Assembly (NCBI RefSeq): GCF_021347895.1 | Contig: NC_067127.1 | Coordinates: 14,914,984-14,978,983, forward strand | Source: Acanthochromis polyacanthus | Lineage: Eukaryota; Chordata; Actinopteri; Pomacentridae | Length of the DNA: 64,000 nucleotides | Direction of reading: 5' to 3' | Shown here: piece after piece, positions 1-64,000 of the stretch | Layout: every line of letters starts with the position of its first letter | How positions within the stretch are numbered: the first letter of the stretch is position 1 | Program-made: the position numbers and the translations under genes | The notes under the pieces: model-generated | Database searches by the model: none | Told to the model about the DNA's origin: nothing | The model's input: the letters and a program-made list of their open reading frames with translations, nothing else

Positions 1-52
1 AATATTCCAAGAAAAGATGAGTGATAATTTTTCTGCCTGACTCTCTGTGCAG

Positions 53-326
53 TCAGTACACCAGCCTGTGGTCTGTCAGTAACTCTCCACTGACTCCAGT
101 GTCCCAGAATGGGGGGATAAACAACTGTCTGAGCTCCCAGTTCCTTCGAGGGTCCAGCAGCCACTATCCCAGCCTGTCTCACTCAGTCACAGTGCCCTCC
201 TCTGGCTCTCCCATGTATGACAGCAGCACAGTCCCAGAAGTTCATGACGCCACTGCTCAGTATGAAGTCTCGCCACACGGTCGACTACCGTCAGCCTGGA
301 CCCCCGTCACACCTCCGTCCCTTTGA
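53..326 (+). CDS. tbxt: Brachyury (T-box transcription factor T), last coding exon, partial gene
   Basis: This exon encodes the C-terminal tail of brachyury, the nuclear T-box factor that drives mesoderm and notochord formation. The DNA-binding T-box lies in exons upstream of this window. An acceptor (polypyrimidine run ending in cag at 50-52) precedes the exon, whose first base is the third base of a split codon. About 90 codons follow to the TGA at 324-326. The recognisable vertebrate tail blocks are LWSVSN, then SQFLRGS, then PSSGSP, and the terminal SAWTPVTPPSL, which matches the known WTPVSPPS-type end of the family. The reading frame is intact. Teleosts often carry two T paralogues (tbxta, tbxtb); the single exon does not settle which this is, though linkage to pde10a favours the main brachyury locus. 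The first ~50 bases of the window are intron. Confidence 0.93.
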
Positions 327-930
327 TGGGAAAATATCTGTGAGCTGAGAGAGAGAGACACTCATCAAACTTTTTCTGCAGGATGCTTGATCTGATGTGA
401 CTGACAGGAAGAATTAACTAAAAAATAAACTGTTTTATGAGATCCCAAATTAAATTCCACAGACCAGATATTCCTCTCAGTTGTGGTCAGTTTGAATTAA
501 ATCAGGATGTTCACATTCCAAACCTTTTCCACTGTTTATCTGATGCAAATGAGATGCAGCAAAGGCTTTAATTCAAACTATTTATGGCTTAACAAGCAAA
601 ATAACTATGCTAGTTTTCCTTTTGGTCTATTTTGTTCTTGAATTCTTCTGATATTGCTGTTCAGGATAGCAAGAAAAAAAAACATCTACTTTAATGTTCG
701 TCCACCAACATCTATTTTAATCTGCTTATATTAAGCATAACTCCATGATATTCACAGAAGTTAGCAAAAAAGATGTACAGCAGAAAACTGTTGATGATTT
801 TAAGCATTGTTTATAGTGTAAATGAGAAAAAAAATCATGGTTTATGCACTGTAAATAGATAAATAAACCTTTTTGTAGTACATTGAGACAGTATGTTCCA
901 CAGTATTTTAAAAATAAAATGAAAATGGGG
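327..930 (+). other. tbxt: 3' UTR and gene end of tbxt
   Basis: This AT-rich stretch directly follows the brachyury stop codon. It carries AATAAA hexamers at 424-429 and 862-867 and another AATAAA within 910-920, so alternative polyadenylation is possible. No further open frame of note is seen. The true cleavage site cannot be decided from sequence alone. Confidence 0.6.
862..867 (+). terminator. Candidate polyadenylation signal of tbxt
   Basis: Canonical AATAAA about 540 bases after the brachyury stop, followed within 30 bases by a T/GT-rich stretch (ttttgtagta). An earlier AATAAA at 424-429 would give a much shorter UTR. The choice between them is inferred. Confidence 0.5.
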
Positions 931-2908
931 ATCCAATGTCAATACTCTGCTATGCAGATAATACACCTTTCCATGTCATTCATAAAACTGCTTATTGAAC
1001 TCTTCATTTTCTGTGTTGTAAAAGTACAAAGCTGTACTGATTCAGTAAGAGGTTCCACAGAAGCACCACGTGTGATTTATCAGACCCAGCTAGGTTTCAT
1101 ACTTACAAATGCTACAACAGACTGCCCAGTGGAGAGTAAATTATCAGGGGCTTCATATTTCCACAGACCTTCAGGATTCATGTAAATCATGACAGGCCCC
1201 TAGTAACATGAGGAACACTTCTTTGTTTCATTTGAAGGTAAAACATCAATTTGTGTTTGTTCCATGTCTTCATTTTTGGCTAAATATGGATTATTACTGC
1301 TTTTTGTAGCATTTCAATGAATTAACTTAATTTTAAAATATCTATTACAAGAGAACTCAACCCCTCCTCCAGCAGAGAAGTACAGAAGGACTATTTTGCA
1401 CACATGGGTGAGGAATTACATCTGTACATCTGAAGGACGGTTCTATCTGGTGGGGTTGTGTATGACTGAGTGTGGACGTCAGAGTGAGAAACGACACTCA
1501 ACTTTAACACCCTGTTTCCATTCACATCCCTCTGGACAGCTTCCTTCGTCACACAGGACCATCTCCTGTGTCTGGAAAGTTGTAACGGATGCATTATGAA
1601 TAAATTGGACTACTGGCATCCTCAGTTTAACCTCTTGAAGCTCGATCTTTTCTATATGAAACGTGTTTTTTTTTTTTTATCCCTTTGACAATACCAAACT
1701 GAATAAATTGTTTTTCAATTTTCCCATGGTTGTACAACACATCAAATGAAACCCTGGAGATAATTTCTCCATACATGATACGTCTTACATTGATTGTAAA
1801 CAGAATAAAGATCATAAAATATATTGCTTGAGACTGTTAGTGAATAACAGATAAGATTAATGGTATTTTCATTGACAAAACAAAACAATTGTCAATTTAT
1901 TAAATGCACAGAACAGTACTCTTTTTGATCCCCTTGTACAAAACTTGCAATAGTTGGAATTCCAATGTATGTTTTGTTAATTAGGTTAGAAAACTGTATT
2001 CAGTCATGTCAGTGCATACTACACTGGGATTATTGCATGTTTTGTTTTTTTTTGCAACATTTGTGTTCTAATGAATCTAACTTCTAGATTTTATATCCAT
2101 CAGCAAATTTCCTTTTGGTTCTTCTGCAAACTGTAAAAGCTGGATTTACAATATGTTGGATCTGGATCACCACTTTGTGATCTCAATAGAAGCCTCCATA
2201 AATTACAATCGAGAGGTTAGAAATCTCCAAAGGTGTGAGCAGATGTCTCACAGGTAACTCTTCTCAGCTTTCCTTCTTCTCAAATGGGTGAACCTGAATC
2301 AGACCACTAGCCCATTTCTTGCCTTAATCAGCCATAAACTACAGCTTAACATCTCAGTATGCTGAACAGACCTGCATAGGGACAGCTCTGGACACAGTTT
2401 GGACACTCTGAACCAATCTGACCAACATTCAGTTATAATGTCATCTGAATTTGTTTTCAAGTTTAAAAAGAAACATGAATATTCTTCATTTTGCCATCAT
2501 CAGGGTTATGCTCAGTTTACCAGTGATGAATCAAGTGTTGATCCCACTATTGATACAATAAACAACATAAAAATTCACAAAGTAATTACAGAGATGCTAA
2601 GCACTAAATAAAGTAAACTCCTGTGTCGTCTCAGTTGTCATAGAAAGGACATCGTGCAGGAAATGTTCATGTAACACTACAGATTTGATGGTGTTGGACT
2701 TTATGTGGCCTCATGTGACTCAGGCCTGCAGTTGGATGCGATGATGACGATGAATTCTCTGTAATCATGTTGATGAATTGTTTTCAGTTAATCTGGCTTC
2801 AAATACTTGGCAACCTACAATGTGTAAGAATATTTAAAGACGCGCTGTTTTGTTAAAAAAACATTTTAAAAAATTGCTGCAGTTTGGATTCATACATTAG
2901 ATTCAGGC

Positions 2909-3173
2909 CTGCATAGTGGCTCACGTGGGTTTTCTCCAGGCTCTCCGGCTTCCTCCCACAGTCCAAAAACATACTGAGGTTAAGTGGTGATTCTAAATTG
3001 TCTGCAGATGTGAATGCAAGTGTGATTGTTTGTCTCTATGTGTAGCATTGTGATAGCCTGGTGATCTGTCCGTGGTGTCCCTTGTCTTCACCCTAAGTCA
3101 GCTGGAATAGACTCCAGCCCCCGTGACCACAATGAGGATTAAGCTGTGTATAGATAATGGATAAATGAACATT
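2909..3173 (+). repeat. L2/SINE-type retroposon 3' fragment (old copy)
   Basis: This is the common teleost dispersed sequence with a 'ttctccaggctctccggcttc...cacagtccaaaaac' block. It runs on through 'gtgatctgtccgtggtgtccc' and 'cagctggaatagactccagccccc' to a degenerate 'gtatagataatggataaatg' tail. The second half matches the younger copy at 22787-22907. Such tails end non-LTR retroposons of the L2 group and their dependent SINEs; the class assignment is from memory of the family. Confidence 0.65.
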
Positions 3174-3422
3174 GGATTCAAAAACAGTGTCTACAGTTGT
3201 CCAGTAGACGTCTCAACAGATGTGAGATAAAGCAAGGAGGAATTAAGCTATTGTCTTTTCTGATTGTGCATATATTTCACTAAGTTTGGTGGTTTTCCTG
3301 ATGTTTTGCAGCGAAACAAATGTTGGTCGCAGAGCTGGACATAGCTGAGTTAAATGCACCATTCGGTAAGGAGGATTAGGAATTAATGTATCACAGACAC
3401 AGCTGAGGGACACAAAAACAGA

Positions 3423-3655
3423 GGTGAGACAGAGTGGGTTTGGACATGTGTGGAGGGGAAATGTTGGGTATATTTGGAGGAGGATGCTGACGATGGAGGT
3501 GCCAGGCAAGAGGAAAGAACTAGGCCAAAGAGGAGACGTGTAAGGACATGCAGGTGGCTGGTGTGACAGAGGACGATGCAGAGGACAGGGAAAAAATGGA
3601 AACAGATGATCCGCCGAGGTGACCCTGAGCAGGAGCCAACAAAAGAACAAGGATG
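3423..3655 (+). pseudogene. Degenerate non-LTR retrotransposon ORF2 C-terminal end
   Basis: A broken frame reads GFGHVW, then GYIWRRMLTMEVPGKRK, then DAED-like residues after a frameshift. This resembles the conserved C-terminal segment of many fish non-LTR polyproteins (FGHV-R-R...MELPGKRKRGRPK...EDAEDR-RW). Stops and frame changes show it is dead. The long open frame on the opposite strand here is its antisense shadow. Confidence 0.6.
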
Positions 3656-3752
3656 TAGATACACTTTCAAGGATTCTTTGTTTTGCTTTTAACTGAATCA
3701 ACCAAGCAGCAACCACCAGGGGTATACAATAGAGCTAATGCAATTCTTCAAA

Positions 3753-3895
3753 CGGCCACTTGAGGCTGCTACAAAAGTGAATCTATCCTCATATTGTTTT
3801 AAATGTCCAAATTTACAGGAGAAATAGACATGTTTACAGTCTGGTGCAGCAAACTGTTTTGGTCTCTGTTGCTAATTTCCCCATTCATGACATCC
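3753..3895 (+). repeat. Dispersed teleost repeat, copy A
   Basis: The sequence shares the order 'ccacttgag-ctg', 'ttaaa-tgt', 'tttacag-agaaata-acatgtttaca', 'tttggtctctgttgctaatttccc' with a second copy at 38382-38525. The two copies diverge by many substitutions. The family's class is unknown to me. Confidence 0.55.
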
Positions 3896-5276
3896 GTATG
3901 GTAGAGGATGTTTTTATTACTGACCTTGCTGAAATTTTGTTGAGGTTTGAAGTTGTGCATGATCATAGTCTGTCATAGAACAGTCTACGGCTCAAACGTT
4001 ACTCAGGGTCATTGCTCATTTTGGGATTAGCCGGGAGTTATAGGAGGAGTCAGATATTGGCAAGATATCAAAAGCCAGAACTACCACACTGAGTTTCGAA
4101 ACTCTTCCTTTGTTCATCCATTTTTATAGAGTGTTTGGTATCAACATGTCTTCAAAAGAAAGAACATAACAAGCATCAGTCTCCCAAAATAACACAGTTT
4201 TGAAACCAGACACTAATCGTGATTGTTCACTGGATTGCTGTGGCTTGGAAATAGTCCGAGCTCAGTTTGTTTTTTAAAATGTTATGAAAAAAATGACAAT
4301 TCCAACCCTTTCTTTTGAGATTTCATTCACTTTCAGTTGTGCAAAAAGTATGTTTTTGGTGACATCATGACCCGTGTCTCTTCCGTTTTAAATCTTTCGC
4401 TTTGTATTTGCACTTCCCTGTAGGTATTTTTTGCTGAAAACTTTCAATAGCAGCAGAGCCCGGCTACCTAAAGAGAAAATTCAACAACACTGACATCTGC
4501 ATAGAATTTGTGATTGAATATTAAGGCATAGAGTCGCACAAAGCGCAGAGCAATAGATGGAGCTGAGAAAGTGTTAAAAATGGCATTATGACTGAAGCGA
4601 AGCGAGGCCAGCCAAGAGGCACAAGAGCCCATTCAGCCCAGAAGATCAAGGTCAGTGTATAAGGACATCATGACATCCTCCGCCTTGTACAGGCAGACTG
4701 ACAGGAAGGAACAGACATCTAATCTGCTAATCAATATACACAACTGACTGATTCACTCATGTCTCGAAGCCAGTCTCAGTGTATAACCCTCTCATGCATG
4801 CTGAATGGTTCGGTCCTATAGTTACCACGTGTGTGTGTACTGTTTTTGTCTACAGTAGGATATTAACTGAGTTATTTAATACAGAACATAGGTCAGTTAC
4901 TTGCTTCATTTTGTGCAGATCCATGCCCACCAAACGTGAATTCATCTCATCTTGTCGCTTCTTCAAGCTTATGACCACTGCTGTTATAAACTGTTACAAA
5001 TATATAGAAAATCAAGAACAGCATCATCAATCAGATTGTGATGATACACAATCACTCAGTCTTTGCACTAAGAGCCAATTATGCGTCTCATGTCCTTTTC
5101 TTATTGCTGTGGAATAATATTTTAAGCAAGAAAAAAGATAATGGACGTCTATCCAAAAAGAAAAAAAATCTCAAAGCCACGAAGCAGGGTATTTCTCTAA
5201 GCCTAATAATCCCATTATGATCCCAATGAAAAAAAAGCTCTCTGTCAAAGCAGGGAGCATTGACGCAAGCATGTCT

Positions 5277-5284
5277 TGACGTCA
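5277..5284. promoter_or_regulatory. Full palindromic CRE (TGACGTCA)
   Basis: A perfect cAMP-response element lies about 0.6 kb before the CpG-rich region that precedes the first pde10a exon. CREB/ATF proteins bind this site. Function here is inferred from position only; five more full CREs occur in the window. Confidence 0.3.
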
Positions 5285-5879
5285 GTAGCTGCAGTGAATG
5301 AGGGATGGGAGGGGGAGCCGGAGAGGGAGAGAGAGGAGAGAAAGGCGTGTTTACCTCCAGAAAATACCACGAAATACCAGCGTCAGTGGCGTGAAAGCAA
5401 TTCTTTGCAAAGAAACGGGCTTTTTGAAAACCAAAAGTATTGTCCGCTTGCCATTCATGTGTGCACATTTCTGCACATTTTTGTGAGGGAAGAAACAGTA
5501 TAGGTGTTGCACTGGAAATCTAAACCAGATGTAGTAAATGGAATATGATCCCCTGACCCGGGAGTGTTCATAAATAAATCAGCATATGAGGGAATGAAGA
5601 CAAGCGCAGGGGGGCTTTTTTTTTTTTTTAACTCAACTGGTGTCAGGCACCCATTTGTGACTTTCCTCAAAGGAAAATAAATGTGTGAAAGTGGTCACTG
5701 AAGCAGTTTTATCCAACTGGATGTCTTTTAAAACATCTCCAAGCACCCACAGTTCTTTGTGGCTGCAGAGAGAAGGGGTGCTTTTTTTCTTCTTTTATTC
5801 TCTGGCATTCAGAGCTGATTCGACCCGAGGGGAAAACTAGCATCAAGCAATTTGTAAAAGCCAGACCGGTGGCGTCATT

Positions 5880-6969
5880 GCCTCCTCTATAGTGCGCGCA
5901 ATTACCACGACTCTCCCGCTGCATTTATCCACTGCTTATTCTGAAGTTGCTCTGAGGCTCCCGCGCACTTCCACTGAAAGCAAACGGCTCGTCCATAGAC
6001 TGGTTCCTCACAACACAATGCGCGTTTGTTCGATTTATGTTACTCTGGCACTTGGATTAGGAGGTCTTGCGCAAGACGTGTCACAGACAATAGGGTGTTT
6101 GTACTCGTCGCTGGACTCACGGTGTTGTAACAGAGAAGGTACTGTACGCGCACTCCCCCCACGGCACTTAGTACACTGTCTCCAATTTTACGCTTTGGAG
6201 GAATCCAAGACTGCTTAACAGTTGTTGCGCGAGAGCATTTTCTGCCTCGCAACTTAGTGTGGCGGCTCAAATGTGCCAGAGGGGACACATGTTTCGGTGT
6301 ACTTTAGCGGGCAGACTACGTCCAGATAATCTCCGTTTACATTGGCCTTTACCTTCAAGATACCCAAGAGTTCCCGTTGTGTCGGCTGTGCGTCATCCAT
6401 GCCTGATTAGACTTGAAGTCTGGACGTCGCCGGGCATCATCCAAGCCAAACACCTCATACAATGCTGAAAATCTGAAATGATTTTTTAAAACACATCCGG
6501 AGTGACGAAAACCACTTTTTTCTCACAAAGACGCGATCAACAAGTGCCTTCAGTGCGTAATTTCCATCTGAGCGGGTTTCACGCGTATCCGCGACACACG
6601 TGATCGACAAATCACTTCAGCTGCAAATATTTCTTCATTTGTCAAGAGAAATAAGCCTCGGACTGTCCGCCGGAGACGCATCTCGTCGATTACGGTGAGA
6701 ATCACGAGCTGACCGGCTCCATGCCTCGCTGCGCCTCCAGATGCTCGGCTGGCCACCACATGGTAACTTTGCGCGCACAGCACGCTGGAAAGGGCACATA
6801 CAGAGAAGGGATCTGAATGAATGGGACTGAGATTTATTCGTATTTCTCTTCTCCGCCTCCCCCAGACTGTTGTATGTGTTTTGTACCCTGCCGGTTGAAA
6901 GTATCTCACGTTATCAGCAGATATCAATCCAGCGGTGGATCGATCAATCACTCGAACAGAGAGCAGCAA
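5880..6969 (+). promoter_or_regulatory. pde10a: CpG-rich candidate promoter and 5' UTR of the distal pde10a transcript
   Basis: CpG dinucleotides are dense from about 5.88 to 6.83 kb (roughly 20-25 in the first 400 bases by eye), while the flanks are CpG-poor. The island ends just before the first coding exon at 6970. Several short open frames exist on both strands, including a 163-codon minus-strand one, but they show no family likeness and are what a GC-rich stretch produces. No TATA box or start site is evident, which fits a CpG-island promoter. The start site is not resolved. Confidence 0.5.
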
Positions 6970-62905
<55,936 letters not shown>

Positions 62906-64000
62906 GTAGCGCTCCACTATGCAGAACTACTGCACAACTAAAGTCAACATTTTCATTTTTTAATTTATTTTTTAATTCAAATATTTAGCATGAAATACTG
63001 TAACCTTTTATATTTCAAGCAGCATGTCTATAACTTTTCTAAAGAACACAGGCAGCCAAAGAATAGAGATAGTGGAAGAATCATTGAAATGTCCAAATGA
63101 TTGAATTTCACAGGATGTGCCAAATAATGCCATATGTTAACAAACTCCATCAGCAAAGCAGAAAGCAGTCTGGAGCCCACCAATGAAGACATGTGGCTAC
63201 TTATGGTACATAGCTGATGTCATCTAAACATAAAACAGTAGAATAGTGTTCTGAGTTTGTCACACCACAGAAAACTGTGTTGTCAACCTCCCAGATAAAT
63301 TGGAATGAATAAAAAAACATCCTTCTGTATAAAATTTGGTTTCAAAATAATTGAAAAAGTAAGTAGTATTCTCTGAAATGTTGGGAGCATGTCTGCCGAA
63401 GACATCACGGCAACAGTGCAAACAGACCCGCGTTTGTTTTAACCAGATCAATTAAATGTGAAATCACACACAGGGAATAGTGCACAGGGAATGGTTCTGT
63501 TATTTTGCAATAATAAACTAGTATAATAAACTATCCACATAAGGCAACTTGCACTAATTGGTGGCCTTTGTACTGTTGATGATGGCACCGGATGTCGGTG
63601 ATGTAGGAGCGAGATAGTCAGTTCGGCCCCAAACACCAGCGACAGCACATTGTCAGCGAGTGTCACCTGTCTGTAATCAAAGTCAGTAAATCTACCTGGT
63701 GTTTAATGGTCACTGTAGAGGTGAGTGTTACTCAGGTCTCCATTAGTGTGGCTCTTCATGAAAACAATCTTCAAAGGAAATTTAAATTTGGGACACTGAG
63801 CCGTTCTGCAAATGTTTTCACCCAGGGAAAATGTATAGCGAGCCAGCAAACTCAAGGCTGTAATGAGTGTAGTAACTTGTGATCAAACAGGAGAACCATG
63901 GATGCCACTGCACCCTTTTTTAAAAATAATATTTTAGTGTTGGAGGGAGGTTTTAGGCAAAGTTAGGCTTCATTGTGTCACTGAGCCATGATTTCTGATA
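62906..64000 (+). other. pde10a intron, running off the window
   Basis: 1.1 kb after the HDLDH exon with no further phosphodiesterase-like exon, no repeat I recognise and only chance open frames. Confidence 0.7.

Larger units (their letters stand above)
931..5870. other. Intergenic region between tbxt and pde10a
   Basis: This AT-rich spacer has only short chance open frames. It contains three repeat relics: an L2-type 3' tail near 2.9-3.17 kb, a degenerate LINE ORF end near 3.4-3.65 kb and a dispersed teleost repeat near 3.75-3.9 kb. There is a palindromic CRE at 5277-5284. I recognise no gene. Enhancers of either neighbour could lie here, but they are not identifiable without comparison to other fishes. 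Confidence 0.6.

Noticed and set aside
3243..3716. 157-codon minus-strand frame
   Set aside because: Antisense shadow of the degenerate LINE ORF end at 3423-3655.

Overview
This is nuclear DNA of a ray-finned fish, most likely a teleost. The evidence is vertebrate genes in short GT-AG exons, long (GT)n/(CA)n microsatellites, and fish-typical mobile elements: a Tc1 element, L2-type LINE remains, a tRNA-derived SINE and fold-back elements. I see no bacterial-style operon, CRISPR array, rRNA or functional tRNA gene.

Two genes are recognisable, both on the + strand. At the left edge lies the last coding exon (53-326) of the T-box transcription factor T (brachyury, tbxt/tbxta) with its 3' UTR. 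From about 5.9 kb to beyond the right edge lies pde10a, the dual cAMP/cGMP phosphodiesterase 10A. It has two alternative first coding exons (6970-7042 and 28954-29017). Both end in the same phase and both can join the shared second exon (41018-41149). A 29-nt exon (53657-53685) follows, then a compact block of fourteen exons (54836-62905) encoding GAF-A, GAF-B and the first half of the catalytic domain. The joined exons stay open for 604 or 607 codons. His525, His529, His563 and Asp564 (isoform-2-type numbering) are all present. The last ~185 codons, with the remaining catalytic residues, lie beyond position 64000. The tbxt-pde10a order and orientation match human 6q27 as I recall it.

The rest is intergenic or intronic. 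It holds a 1.63-kb Tc1 element whose transposase has one in-frame stop, a SINE with an 18-bp target-site duplication, and a truncated L2-type tail with a 12-bp duplication. It also holds a degenerate L2-like reverse transcriptase, a fold-back element with perfect 64-bp inner arms, two perfect hairpins (25- and 29-bp arms), a composite CA/telomere-like array and several relic repeats.

I found no clear new biological system. The items most worth checking are the two pde10a first exons, a tandem (NAGNAG) splice acceptor, the palindromes, six full CRE palindromes, and a possible unassigned minus-strand exon at 10.6 kb.
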